In this document: piece after piece, positions 9,272 to 20,806 of the stretch
Layout of the letters: each line of letters starts with the position of its first letter
Position numbering within the stretch: position 1 is the first letter of the stretch
The notes under the pieces: generated by a model
Seen by the model: the letters and a program-made list of their open reading frames with translations, nothing else
Told to the model about the DNA's origin: nothing
Database searches by the model: none
Position numbers and translations under genes: made by a program
From: Petrolisthes cinctipes
Taxonomy: Eukaryota > Arthropoda > Malacostraca > Decapoda > Porcellanidae
Length of the DNA stretch: 64,000 nt
Reading direction: 5' to 3'
Assembly (NCBI GenBank): GCA_033782935.1
Contig: JAWQEG010000509.1
Span: 762,501-826,500 of the forward strand

Positions 9272-12200
9272 TTGCCGGCTGGATGTCATTTCCTGGAATG
9301 TATGTGGTATCACCAGTTATGCTAAGCTCACTCAACTCAAGGCCTATGTTTTTTGTCATCATCCCAGTGTTATTTTTCTCCAGGAAGCATTTCCAGGACG
9401 GCCGCTCGCTCTTGGGCAAGCTCCTCCCCTCTCAGGTTATGTGCCATATGTTCATCTGGTAAGGAATGGTCTCCTGACTTACATACATAGCTCCTTGCCA
9501 CATCGCCTTCTCCGTACCTCCACTGATCCTGACATGACCTTTCAGCTATTTGAGGTTCTACCTGGGAATGGAGTACTCCAACTATGTAATGTCTATTCTG
9601 CCCCAGCTAGACTCACTCTTGAGGCTCTTCCTTCTCCAACAGTGCGTGGTATGGTGTATATGGGAGATTTTAATGCTCGGCATTCTGATTTGGGTGATGG
9701 TACTGGCTCTATTAATCGTAATGGTGTTCGTCTCCTTTCATACATCCGCAAGCATCATCTGACACACTGGGACACTGGTGGTGCCACTCATTGCCGGGGA
9801 GGTACTCTGGATTACATCCTCTCATCTGGCCTGATAGCATCTCAGGTCCAGTGCTTCTCCGTGCCAGACTTATTCTCTGATCACATTGCTCTTCGGTTTC
9901 ATTATTCTCTAACTGCTGGGTCAGGTGCTTCAGCCACTCGTTTGCGTATTGCTGTGCCCCCTAAATATTGCCCGACTTACATCTTATTTATGGCCCATGT
10001 ATTCCCTACATTTGACATATCATCAGCTGTACAGTTGTACTCTGATCTTGTATCTGCTACTCATGACTTTTATAGGCTATACGTCTCCCGGCCACACCTC
10101 CAGCATCGCCATACTGCCCACTCCTGGACGCTGGATGCACGTATACAGGAGGCAAAGGAGGAGGCTGAACGTGATGGCCTATTGTTTCAAGCCAACCCAA
10201 CCCCTGACCTACTCCATCGTTACCAGATGTCTAGGGACGCTTTAGTTGCCCTGCAGGATTGTGCTCACACTGAGTCTTGGCAGTGGTTCACGGACAGCAT
10301 CAACCAGCAAACAAGTGTGGCTTCTATGTGGCACCTCATCCGTCGGGTTGTTAAAAAGACACCGGCCACTGCTCGTCATCACACTCCTGCCGACTATGCC
10401 AAACAACTTGTCGATGCCTGGTCAGAACAATCTACCCCAGCCAGTCTACCCATCCACATACAAGATGCACTCGCTTCCTGTGCTGCTGTCAATCGGCTAC
10501 GTCTAATGTCTGCTCTGTTACAAGATGATGACGATGATGCAGAGGAGATAACTGAGGAGGAGTTGCGCCGTGCTCTCATTCGAGGTAGAGCTTCTTCCCC
10601 TGGTGATGATGGTATTACTTATGCTGTGCTGCGCCTACTTCAACAAGTTCCTGGGAACCCTCTACTTCGACTGTACAATCTTTGTCTTCGTGACGGTTGT
10701 GTACCACGAGCCTGGACCAGCAGCACAATAATACCCATCCCTAAGCCCGGCACTGCGAAGTTCAGGCCTATTTCCCTTACTTCCTGTTTCTGTAAGGTTA
10801 TGGAGAGAATCTTACTCAATCGTCTCATGTACAGACTGCAGGATCGCCTCTCTCCATGGCTGTTTGGTTTCCTTCCCCAGCGGAGCACACATCACTGCCT
10901 AATCGACCTGTACTCTTTCCTTTCATTGACCTTCGAAGTGCCTTCGATGTTGCTAATAGAGACGTCATTTTGGATCAACTGGTTGACTTTGGGATAAAGG
11001 GTAATCTACTACGGTGGATTCGGGGCTACCCGAGTAACAGGACCTCCTGTGTGTTTTTCAGTGGTGCACTCAGTCCTTTGCGCAGTTTTCATCTTGGTAC
11101 GCCTCAAGGTGGTGTTCTCAGCCCATTGTTATTTAATATTCTGATGCATCGGTTGCTCACTTCTCTCCCTGATATTCCTGGAACTACAATTACGTGCTAT
11201 GCTGATGATATCTGTGTTCATTCTACCTCACCAAGGGATCTCCAGCGGTTTCTTGACTCCTTCTCTGTGGCCTCCTCTCACTGTGGTATTATTGTCTCCC
11301 CAGATAAGAGCAGAATATTCACCTGCCGCCTTCCTCAAGCTCAGCCAGTGTTCACCATTGGAGGGACTGTCATTCCCATGTGTTCCCAGTACTGCTACCT
11401 GGGTGCGCCAGTCAATATTTGGCCGATTGTCCCTGCCAGACCTCAAGACCATCCCATTGTCCAGGACTTATTGGGTCGTCTCCAGCGCCGACTTACACCA
11501 CTTCAATGGCTATCTAACAACTCCTCGGGCATCTCCATCCCAGTAGCCAGGACCATCTATATTGCTTTTATCCGTTCAGTTGTTGATTACCTTTCCCCTG
11601 CTCTGATTCAACTTCCTAGGGCTACTCTGGAAACTTTAGAAAAATTTCAAAATAGAGCAATGAGAATTATTCTCGGCTGTCCAATGTCGACCAGGATAGT
11701 GAACATGCAGCGTGAGTTGCGTCTTCCCCCATTAGTGGAGAGAATTTATTCTAATGTTACTTGCTTCACTGTCAAGTGCCTCCATTTCCCACATCTTTCA
11801 CCCCATTACTCTCAGTTAGTCAGGACTTCTCTTAGACCAAACTACCCGGTCCCTCCCATACTGCCTGCTGGACGTACTCTTATAAGGTCTGTTTCCTCTG
11901 TGCTCCGTGGTCTTAATATAGATATAATGGTTGCAGACGTCCCCCCAGGGCCCCCTCCATGGATGCTACCAACACCTGATGTGAGCTTTACACCTACTTC
12001 CAAGTCGGAGCTGCCTTCTCTACAGCAGCAGTTGGCTCTGGAACACATAGAAACAGTGACTTCCTCCATCACAGATCCATACTGCCTCTACACTGATGGC
12101 TCATTGCAGGTGGATGGTGCAGCAGGTTGTGCTGTTTTCTCGCCTGACCTGGAGTCACCTCCAGGGGGCTGGGTTGGCCGTCGTCTCTGTAACCACTCTA

Positions 12201-12928
12201 GCTCAACATTGTGTGAACTGTATGCCATTCTGGATGCTGTTAGTGTTGTTTGTCAATGTGGAGTGAATGCTGCCATTTTTTGTGACTCCAAACCTGCCCT
12301 TCATTCCCTCTCTAGTGTTCAGCCCACACACTCTACTGTTATTCAGCAGATTTTATCGTTTTTGGCCTTATTGCGTCACCGTAACTTGACTGTCAAATTT
12401 TTATGGGTGCCATCCCATGTAGGTTTACGTCACAATGGTACAGTTGACAGACTCGTAAAGGAAGCCTGCCATCTGCCTCCTCGTGGTGCTGGACGTCGTC
12501 TCTCCCTGACATGTTACCTCTCTAAAGTCCGCTCCGCCGCTCTCATCCCTGTACGGCGACGCAGGGATGCAGAGAGGCCCTTCAGCATCTCCATCACCCA
12601 TTACGAGTCTGTCTGCCATCACAAATATTCCTACCGTCGTCGAGGCCTCATGGTTCGGAGGCACAATGTAGTCTCTGCTCGTTTGAGGCTTGGCTACCGG
12701 CCACCGTGGCAGGTTGCTGGGATGCAGGGTGAGCCTCCCTTCACTGAGTGTCGCTTGTGTCGAGCGCCTCGTGCTAACACTATAGAGCACTATTGCCTAG
12801 CCTGCCCCACTGTCCGACACTTGCTGCCCCAGGGCCTGCCACTTGATGTGGTTTGTCGACACCTGCTGAACCATCAGGTTCTGGAGGAACTTCTGGTGCG
12901 CCACCCTCGTTTTGGTGGATTTAAGTAG
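9262..12928 (+). pseudogene. LINE-A ORF2: endonuclease, RT and RNase H
   Basis: The order is: APE-like endonuclease from DVISWNVCG (9282), with GDFNARH, DYILSS and SDHIALRF; reverse transcriptase from FRPISLTS to YADD (11198-11209) with GTPQGGVLSPLLFN before it; RNase H with TDGS (Asp at 12095), CELYAIL and CDSKPALHS; and a C-terminal Cys/His motif (CRLCRAPRANTIEHYC...CP). The frame changes near 10910-10925, between RT blocks with QRSTHHCLIDL and FIDLRSAFD. The spacing there is also shorter than usual, so a small deletion is likely. The endonuclease frame has no ATG just upstream; it follows the ORF1 stop closely, so reinitiation or an upstream start is possible. Stop TAG at 12926. Confidence 0.88.
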
Positions 12929-13104
12929 GTCATGATATAAATATTTTTCTGTATGCTTGTGCTTCATTCTGTTATGTTTTCGTGATGTGAGTGTGTGTGC
13001 GCATGTGTGTGTGCTTGTGTGTGTATGTGGTCATTGGGTTCTCGTGAGTCCCGCTTACCCTTGTGTACTGTTGTCTGCCTATTGACTGACGCTACGGCAC
13101 AATG

Positions 13105-13139
<35 letters not shown>

Positions 13140-13141
<2 letters not shown>

Positions 13142-14566
13142 CAACGCAAAATCAACATGGTATAATTATAAAACATCAAATAATTAATAGTAAACACTTT
13201 CATATTATTGTATACACATTACCAAATATCAAGGATAAACAGATAAAATATCATGAACCACTTTACAAGCAATATCAGGCATAAACTGGTTTGAGAACAG
13301 CTCTTCCATAGTTTCGAAGTTGTGAGTGCTTCTTATGTGTTGCGTGAGTGAACAATTCTGGACTACGTGTCGTTCAGTTTGTATTTCACCACAAATACAC
13401 AATCTTTCTTCAAGAGGCAAACGCCCATGACCCCGTCTGTTCCATCTCCCTGTTTCACACGCTAAACAATGACCACTCACACCAAACCTAGTGAAAGCTA
13501 TTCGGTGCATTTCGTTTATGGAATGTTTATTCTTATATACAAACGGTACAGTAAAGTCCGGATTAATTTCTGCATATGTCTTCCGCCTTGAAGGATCACT
13601 ATGTGCAATGCTAGATACAATCCTCTGCATAGACATTCTCAAATCTACTACATCTTTAGATATAAAATCCTTTATTAGCCTGCTTGTAATAGTATTTGTG
13701 TTAGTTATGGTTTTAATAACAAATGATAAAGGATCATCATCGTTTTCGGCTCTTTCCTGCCACACCGCGTGAAAAAACTTGTGTTGCTTGTATTTAACTA
13801 GGTGTTGTAAAGGTAGATATCCTGCTTCAACGTAACAAATATCGTTGCATGTGGTTCGTCTCACACTTAGTAATTGTTTCAAACACCAGTTATACAATTT
13901 CACCATTGGTTTCATATCTGCACCTACCCATGACTCACAACCATATAAAATAGACGACATTAACGCTGCTTCAAATACACGCCGTTTTACTACGAAAGGA
14001 ACATCATTGTTCTTAGAAATAAAGGATACAAATTTTAGTACATGAGGCATTTTTGAAGTGGCGTGTACTCTGACAGCGGAGGAAGCACAACCGTCGCTCG
14101 TGAAGGGAGACCCAAGATACGTATATGTGTCACAATGTTTCACCTCTAACCCGTTCACGGACAACGGCTCACGATCCGCGTCACTGCCGCCAATAACGAA
14201 AAATTTAGTTTTGGATTGATTAATTTTCATTCCGTAGTCTGAACAATATTTCTGAAGCAGATTTACCTTTTTTATCATGTTACTTCTGGTTGTAGATAAT
14301 AGTACAGTGTGGTCCATAAGTACAAGAATGTGTAACCAAACCAAAAAACCATCCGGCCCGCTACCTTCCTTAACTATCCTTATTAAATCGTCAACAAAGA
14401 TAATAAAAAGTAGGCATGAAGTAGGTGACCCCTGTCTTACACCCAATGTTATTGTAATTAGAGCAGTACCAATCAGACTCTGTGTTACATCATACATAGC
14501 CACCAATGCACATAACATTACTGATCCACACCCTAGCCTCCTCAACACTCCAAATAACGTAACTCT
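13140..14566 (-). mobile_element. LINE-B, 5'-truncated non-LTR element
   Basis: This is the coding part of a minus-strand LINE. Its 5' end is cut at 14566/14567 by the LTR element and its 3' UTR is split by LINE-A. The remaining 3' end lies at 7435-7564. If both junctions are simple insertions, LINE-B is the oldest of the three elements here. Confidence 0.75.
13229..14566 (-). pseudogene. LINE-B reverse transcriptase C-terminal half
   Basis: An uninterrupted frame runs from the LTR junction to TAA/TAG at 13229; the N-terminal endonuclease and early RT blocks are missing. Visible are the RT block GVRQGSPTSCLLFIIFVDDL, the catalytic region VLMDHTVLL (Asp at 14312-14314, His at 14309-14311), the thumb segment with CDTYTYLGSPFTSDG, and a C-terminal CxCG...H...C cluster (CICGEIQTERHVVQNC). 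Related invertebrate elements carry MDD, as I remember them, so the second catalytic Asp seems replaced by His (GAC to CAC). The open frame continues to 14677 only by reading into the LTR and its CA repeat. Confidence 0.85.
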
Positions 14567-14645
14567 TGTACACACCATAAAACCATTTAGAAAAGGGTCA
14601 TTACTTCTAATCTGTTTACGATCAGAAACAGGCCACCTGGTCAGA

Positions 14646-14682
<37 letters not shown>

Positions 14683-15236
14683 TGGCGTCAGGTCATACAA
14701 AGACATTATTAACCTTTCCTACCTCCCCTTCGAAGGAGAGTAGGAAAGAGAGTAAAGGAGAGAGAAAGAGAGAGAGAGATAGGAAAGGGTTGGCCCACTT
14801 TCCCTTTCACACGAGAAGAGAGAAGTAGGTACAGAATCAAACTGACCATTCACAGGCTACACAGTCACACTCTAGCCATTCTGTAAACTATTGAGTTTGA
14901 AATGTATATAAGCAGAGGAGGTACACTAGGATTTAGGATACCACACTGACTCCCTAAGGGCTAGAAACTGTCTCCATAGAGAGAGACATAATACCATATA
15001 AGACAAGACAAGGCACATCAATATAACTCTCTGTATAGATATAAGAACATAATAATAAATTAAGCCTTAAGAAACTTGTGAAGTCAATCACCTAAGCAAA
15101 CCTAAGAAAGCACCCCGTCTTCCACGTTACCTAAAACAACAACAACAACAACAACTACTACAACTACAACTCCAAGAATTACACACAAGTAAGTTACCAG
15201 GTTCTGCCCAGAGTTCAAGCCTTCAGAACTGGTACA
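14567..15236 (+). repeat. 5' LTR
   Basis: This begins TGTACACACC and ends GGTACA, that is TG...CA. It contains a (CA)n run, an A/G-rich stretch, a TATA-like TATATAAG (14905-14912), an AATAAA (15054-15059) and an (AAC)n run (15130-15153). The second copy at 28845-29494 is very similar, with small indels. Confidence 0.9.
14905..14912 (+). promoter_or_regulatory. TATA-like box of the 5' LTR
   Basis: TATATAAG is conserved in both LTRs (also at about 29172-29179), followed about 150 bp later by AATAAA. This is the usual U3-R order in an LTR. Confidence 0.55.
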
Positions 15237-16121
15237 TTTGATGGCAGCGGTGTTTTTGCAATAAGGCAAATTGCACGGTATAGACTTCACGGGAGTACAG
15301 TGACTAACATTGTTCAAGGACAAGTTGAAGGAATTTACTTGTAAATCCTCTCAAGTAATTTCTTCTGTGGGTATAATCTTACGACCTCTAACGAGGGAGA
15401 TAAACCACAAATTCTTCACCTACAAGAGGCACCTGCTTCACCATAACTGCAACTGACCTACAAGGGGACCTCATCTACTTCACAACAAACAATCATCACT
15501 TCATCACTACCACATCGGCGTCCCTGCGTAAATGCTCTCGTCAGGACAACGCCACGATCTCCATCACCACCACGCTGACGCCTCGTTAAGTAAATTCTCT
15601 CGTAAAGGCAAGTCAACGTTCATCATCTTCACTCCAATAACGACTGTTAGTGTGTTAGTGTGCGAGCTAACTAATAATCGCTTCGCCTCTCCACCGATGT
15701 CGCCTCTTCACCACATCGTCGCCTCGTCAGACACCACCCCAACTAGACTTCAACTCGTCGTCATCGTCGTTGCAACTAGAGTCAACTAAAAGTAGGTACA
15801 CATTACATGTTACATTACATTATTTTTCACTTGTCCACGAACATGTTAGAATAGATTAGGTTCCTCAATTACAGCCCAGAAAGAAAGAAAAGAAGTGCCA
15901 AATTACAACAAAGTTAAAGGTATTCTCCCCCATTAATCCAAAGGTATCATAACTAACTTCGAATATCCCTGATAATGATTCATTAGTCTCCAAGCTAGAT
16001 TTCCCTGCCTCCTTAAGCCTCGTTTGTGGTGCCAACACATTCGAGTACATTTTCTGCTTCTACCTTACCCCCATTAAAAACTTAATCTGGTATACTATAT
16101 TAACCTGTATTTTCTCCAACA
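15237..16121 (+). other. Leader between 5' LTR and gag
   Basis: 885 bp without a convincing gene. TGGCAGCGGT (15242-15251), 5 bp after the LTR, is a candidate tRNA primer-binding site because it starts with TGG, but I cannot assign the tRNA. An open frame at 15532-15789 is Ser/Thr/His-rich with no recognisable motif. Confidence 0.5.
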
Positions 16122-16910
16122 ATGGCTACTCCTCCACAATCTCCTACTGTCTCTGCTCTTCATACAACTTCTTCTAGCCCCACTACCTCCTCTATGCATA
16201 CAATGACAATCTTACCCACCCACAAGTATTTAAAGTATTATACGGGAGATAATCCAAGATATGGGATTCATCTCTTCTTGCATCATTTGGAGGATGTGTT
16301 TAACCAAACTAATATAGAGCAGGACTTACATAAGATAAGATTCGTGAGAGAGCATATTACACCACATAGTCCAGCCAGCTATATGTTAACTACAAGTGCT
16401 TTTTCTGATCCAGAGAATTTAACGTCATATGTTACATTCAGACAGTCACTTATTGATGTTTTTGGGGATGGTAAAATTCATAATTCATTATCGTGGGTTC
16501 AGAGAATGTTTATAACAAAGGCAGAAAACATAACTACAAGTGAACCAGCAAAAGCACTTGCATTATCAGGGTCTCTAACTTTAAATTCGAAGGAATCTCG
16601 TATCATACATCGTGAATTACAGATTACTCAATCCATGGGGACGAAGAATTTTAATTTTGATGCCACACCTACTCAAAGGGAATCACAGGGAAAACGTTGC
16701 AAACACTGTAACGGAAATAATAATATTACCAGTGATTGTTATTACTTACATAATACTAAAGGAAATGATCAAGGGAAAAGTAATAATAAATACAGTCATT
16801 TACATGAATCAAAGTCGCATTCCTTAGATGAATGCATGATCCTTAACAGAATGAAATGGGACTTGCACAATCGAAATATGATGTATGAAACGAGACCGCC
16901 ACAATATTAA
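16122..16910 (+). CDS. Gag-like protein of the LTR element
   Basis: 262 codons from ATG at 16122 to TAA at 16908. A Ser/Thr/Pro-rich N-terminus leads into a helical capsid-like segment (about residues 30-130, with YYTGDNPRYGIHLFLHHLED). A degenerate zinc knuckle (CKHCNGNNNITSDC, residues about 195-208) lacks the standard Gly-His. A second His/Cys-containing stretch (HSLDECMILNRMK) follows. The protein would package element RNA into particles. The frame is intact, unlike pol, but the knuckle is off-consensus. The protease frame lies at -1 relative to gag, compatible with ribosomal frameshifting or with decay. Confidence 0.75.
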   Translation: MATPPQSPTVSALHTTSSSPTTSSMHTMTILPTHKYLKYYTGDNPRYGIHLFLHHLEDVFNQTNIEQDLHKIRFVREHITPHSPASYMLTTSAFSDPENLTSYVTFRQSLIDVFGDGKIHNSLSWVQRMFITKAENITTSEPAKALALSGSLTLNSKESRIIHRELQITQSMGTKNFNFDATPTQRESQGKRCKHCNGNNNITSDCYYLHNTKGNDQGKSNNKYSHLHESKSHSLDECMILNRMKWDLHNRNMMYETRPPQY

Positions 16911-16959
16911 AACGTCCCGAAAATAAAACTGTAGGCCCTGTCGTCGCATTTACCGATAA

Positions 16960-17270
16960 TATACTATAATTCCCTGTCCTAGTATCACATAGTAACACCC
17001 ACTTAATGATAGACACAGGCGCCGCAGTTTCCTTGTTATCGGATAATTCCTTTAACAAATTATGCAAATTAGGTCCCCAGCGGCATTTATAAACCAAGAT
17101 TGAACAGGTGACATAGAATTGTCATCCATGACAGGCAATAAATTACAGGTATTAGGGATACTAACCCTTCCTGTACGGTTAGACAAGGGATCTAACCATA
17201 TACATATTGAATTTTATATAATACGAAATTATAAACTAGGTTTATCATACCTTATCAAACAAACCATAAT
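16960..17270 (+). pseudogene. Aspartic protease remnant
   Basis: HLMIDTGAAVSLLSD holds the retropepsin active site, with the catalytic Asp at 17012-17014. A frameshifted continuation (GNKLQVLGILTLPVRL at about 17134-17180) fits the rest of the fold. A stop at about 17092 separates the two. In the element this enzyme cleaves the Gag-Pol precursor. Confidence 0.8.
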
Positions 17271-17929
17271 AATTAACCCTAAATATAAAATAATACATTT
17301 TAGGAATTAATGTATTCCAATACGGGATTGTCCAGGCCAATATATAAGTCCATGTAATGTTAACCCTATCTGTATTGAAAATGAGGGAAACGATCCCATT
17401 GTCATAAAGGCCATTGCTGCATATTGTAATACTATATTAACTCCAAATTTCGTCCATTAATTGAAGTTCAGCTTCCATCTCGTGTACAGCCACATACTAC
17501 CGTTCTATTCTCAATAGAACTAGTAAAATAATATATAATCAGGGATTAATTTACTTTACCCAATGTAAACAGTGAAAATATCACTGATATTAATAAATCA
17601 TCTACCAATATGCATGTAAAGAAAGGAACATATCTATGTGATCTGTACAGAGGGAAGTTAGACCAATACCACAAGGAAATATTGTATCGGTTCTTACCGA
17701 AGGATAAAGTGATAGTCACATAAGGGAACAACTTAGAAATTTTGTCAGTGGACGCGATTTTCCACTTTATCGTGATAATCTTATCACCATACTAGCCACA
17801 TATTGAAATGCGATTGCCCTACCTGGTGAATCCTTAGGATGAACCAACATTATAAAGCATACCATTACACTACCATCCCCTCAACCCATTCATTCGAGCA
17901 TATAGACTACCGTACCTCATAGTAGGCAG

Positions 17930-18375
17930 AAAGTTGTAAAGAAAATTATAAATGAAATGATGGATGAAGGCATTATTAAGAATTCTAACTCCCGTTTTAA
18001 CAGCCCAATGTTTTGGTTTCAATCATAATGGTGAATTTATGCCAGTAATTGATTACAGACAAATAAATAATGCTACAATTAAAGATAAATATCCCCTTCT
18101 TCCTTTAAGATGTTTTGTCTAACATTGGTAAATCAATGCCTATGATATTCTCCACCTTAAACTTGGTCAGTGGAAACTGGCAAGTAGCATTCGATGATAA
18201 AAGTCAACCTATTACAACATTTAATACTTCCCATGGTTATTATGAATACATTCGTAGACCATTTGGGTTATGTAATGTTTCATCCATATTTCAGCATATG
18301 GTCAATTTTCGTATTGGCGTTATTAATAACGTAGTCATCGCTAATCTCAACGATTTGATTATTTTTCTATAGACG
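17930..18375 (+). pseudogene. Gypsy reverse transcriptase remnant
   Basis: Three pieces in different frames: KIINEMMDEGIIKNSNSRF (from about 17939), FMPVIDYRQINNATIKDKYP (from about 18036) and NWQVAFDDKSQPITTFNTSH with RRPFGLCNVSSIFQHMV (from about 18175). The catalytic Tyr-Leu-Asp-Asp box is Asn-Leu-Asn-Asp at 18343-18354, so it would be inactive. 17271-17929 between protease and RT holds only decayed sequence. Confidence 0.88.
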
Positions 18376-18599
18376 TACATTCATAATAAGTAACAATAAA
18401 GAAGCTTATCCAGAGATTACATTAGGTAGGCCTCAAACTTTAACTGCCTATGTGTTATTTTCTTAACCAGGAAATTATAATTTTAGGTTATACATTAACC
18501 GCCACTGTGCTCCATACACAATCTGGTAAAATACGAGCAATGAAAGTATTCACTATTCCTAATAAATGCTACTAACGTAAAATAATTCTTGGGTTTACG

Positions 18600-19190
18600 T
18601 TCTTATTATAGAATCTTTGTAGAGCATTTTTCCCAAGTAGCTAAACCCCTAAATAATCAACTCGAGATTTTGTATGGATGCCAGAAAAAACAGCTGAGCT
18701 TTGAATTAGTAAAGGTTAAGTAATGTCAGCTCCAATTTTTGCGTTCCCAAATATTCATTAACTTTTATCAAGTGTACAGATGCTTCTTCAGTAGGCTTAG
18801 GCGCTGTACTTATGTAAGAGATAGCTATGGGTCGATATCAGGTATGTGCTTATGTTTAGAGAATATTAAGTGCACAGGGAACTCGTTACTCTGTAACAAA
18901 ACAGGAAATTTAAGCAATATTATGGGCACTTCGTACTTTTAGAGAAATCGTATTAGGCTATCCTTTACAAGTTTTTGCGAATTACCAAACGATCCTTGGC
19001 TTACTATAACCTCAACCCCTAACGGGAAAATTAGCCAGATAAAATCTAACAATTCAGGAATTTCTCCCACATATAGATATTAAATACCTTCCAGGACGAT
19101 TAAATAAAGTAGCAGATCCCTTAAACAATCATCTTGTCCTTTTAGTTCCGAGGACACCCATGGACTTTGACATTAATAAGGTTCCTAAAC
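18600..19190 (+). pseudogene. RNase H remnant
   Basis: KCTDASSVGLGAVLM (catalytic Asp at 18779-18781) and, further on, LPGRLNKVADPLNNH (about 19088-19130) are the start and end signatures of Gypsy RNase H. Stops and frameshifts break the region between them. Confidence 0.8.
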
Positions 19191-19289
19191 ATTAGCAAAC
19201 GGATTATATGATGAATGTAATAAGATATTCATTAAAAACCCTGAGGATGAAAATAATGGACCATAATTACCTAGTCACTTAAATATCTT

Positions 19290-20045
19290 TTCCCTTCATG
19301 GTGATATTAATTACAGAAAACTAAGGAAACGTGACGTACAAACCAATCACATAGTGATACAACAAATAATAATTCCCTCAGTATTAATTACCCTTATATC
19401 ATAATGCAGCAGGACATCATGATAGAGGCAGGTACTTAACCCACTCCATACAATATACTATTAGCATAAACTAAGGGTAGATGATGAAACACATATATCG
19501 CTCAGTGCGAAACATACAATGCATATCAAGGCCATACATTTGGACCTCTGTTCCATGACGGGAATCCCTAATCCTGGACGAATAATGGGACATAGTAGGA
19601 ATAGATATACTTTCCTTACCAATTTCGAATCAGGACACAGATAAGTTTTTACCTATGATTAACCATTTTCTAGATATTTAATGGCAGCACCACTACGATA
19701 AAAACCGCAAAAGTCAGTGCACATATATTTAAAAACCAAATTCCTATGCCCATTTACATGTCCCAATATTATAAAAGATATCTGATTTCTACGACATTAA
19801 GCAAACGTTTGTATTACCATATTTCCCAGCATCTAATGGGTTAACAAAACGGCAAAACCGTAACACTACTAGAAGTACTTCGTGGCACAGAAATAAGGAA
19901 AATCCCTCCACATGGGAAGACTGCATCGATATGACGGTCAATAAACACTACAAAATACGGAAATAAAAGGAAAAACTCCACATGAAATACTATATGGCGT
20001 ATGGATACGTCTTTCATATGATATAACAATTGCCACGAAGAAGCC
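19290..20045 (+). pseudogene. Integrase remnant
   Basis: A His-containing zinc-binding segment (YHNAAGHHDRGRYL, about 19397-19440) is followed by CETYNAYQG, where the second Cys of the expected CxxC is Tyr. The core Asp stands in DIVGIDILSLP (about 19590-19622). FPASNGLTKRQNRN (about 19823-19865) corresponds to the block with the catalytic Glu, here Lys. The tail HEILYGVWIRLSYD is also family-typical. Several stops are present. Confidence 0.82.
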
Positions 20046-20109
20046 ATGAAAACATGGACAACTATGCTGAACGACAGTGAGTTGCATTTCCACAATTTCA
20101 TCATGATGA

Positions 20110-20360
20110 ACAAAGCAATTTATCGGCTTGCAAGAAAAATGCGTGGTCGCCGACATAACAAAGCAATTTATCGGCTTGCAGGGAAAATGCGTGATCGCCG
20201 ACATAACAAAGCAATTTATCGGCTTGCAGGGAAAATGCGTGATCGCCGACATAACAAAGCAATTTATCGGCTTGCAGGGAAAATGCGTGATCGCCGACAT
20301 AACAAAACAAATTATAGACTTGCTAGAAAAAAAAAAATAAAAAAAATGCGTAATCGCCGA
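20110..20360 (+). repeat. 48-bp tandem repeat in the pol tail
   Basis: Four near-identical 48-bp units start at 20110, 20158, 20206 and 20254, with a degenerate fifth. The unit is 16 codons long, so the frame stays open through all copies on both strands (NKAIYRLAGKMRDRRH on the plus strand). The repeat lies just after the integrase remnant, where Gypsy polyproteins have a basic C-terminal tail. A remnant of that tail (QADDVVYVNRIKKL) follows at about 20438. Confidence 0.93.
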
Positions 20361-20629
20361 CATAATGGGTACCCGATCGAACTTCACACAGTCATGTCTT
20401 TAGTAGGCATAACCTTATAATAAAGAATAATTTTACCAGGCGGATGATGTTGTTTATGTAAACAGAATAAAGAAATTGGTAAAATGCTTGCAAAAACCTA
20501 ACATCCAAAATAAAACCAGTCAATATCTCTGCAACAGCAACAATGTCCTCTTCCTCGTAATATTATCCCTACTATTGCTGATAATAAAATAAACACTTAC
20601 AAACAAAAACTCCGATCGGTTTCCAATGA

Positions 20630-20806
20630 AAAATATTTCTTCTTACAAAGGTGGCCCAAATCAACCTATATAACGGTTTTCATGTCATACTCGCGGCGGC
20701 TACAAGCTCCGACGAAGTGCATATCACAGATAAAGATGACGTCTTAAAATCCGAGAGCTCTCGTTTACAATGCATAAAACAACTGCTCGTCAGCACAATG
20801 AATTAA
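20630..20806 (+). pseudogene. LINE-C ORF1 C-terminal remnant
   Basis: A frame from 20630 to TAA at 20804-20806 encodes KVAQINLYNGFHVILAAATS and an acidic tail. It overlaps the ORF2 start (20770) by 37 bp, as adjacent LINE ORFs often do. A second frame upstream (about 20535-20640, with IIPTIADNKINTYKQKLRS) probably belongs to the same protein before a frameshift. The rest of ORF1 is missing, so LINE-C is 5'-truncated. Confidence 0.5.

Larger units (their letters stand above)
7565..13139 (+). mobile_element. LINE-A, non-LTR retrotransposon with RNase H
   Basis: This is a nearly full-length non-LTR element: T/G-rich 5' UTR (7565-7819), ORF1 with zinc knuckles, ORF2 with endonuclease, reverse transcriptase and RNase H, a GT-rich 3' UTR (12929-13108) and a 31-A tail (13109-13139). 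It is flanked by CAACGCAA on both sides, extendable to 10 bp with one mismatch, which fits a target-site duplication. An APE-type endonuclease plus RNase H places it in the I/Jockey/R1 group in the broad sense; I cannot name the clade. It has at least three frame breaks, so it is not active as read. Confidence 0.9.

Noticed and set aside
14567..14677. Extension of the LINE-B frame into the LTR
   Set aside because: The added residues are encoded by LTR sequence shared with 28845-28950 and by a CA repeat, so the junction at 14566/14567 ends LINE-B.
15237..16121. A gene in the LTR-element leader (for example 15532-15789)
   Set aside because: No motif, biased Ser/Thr composition, and the position is that of an untranslated leader.
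20110..20360. The 48-bp repeats as an independent gene or CRISPR
   Set aside because: They have no spacers, and they lie within decayed pol between integrase and its basic tail.
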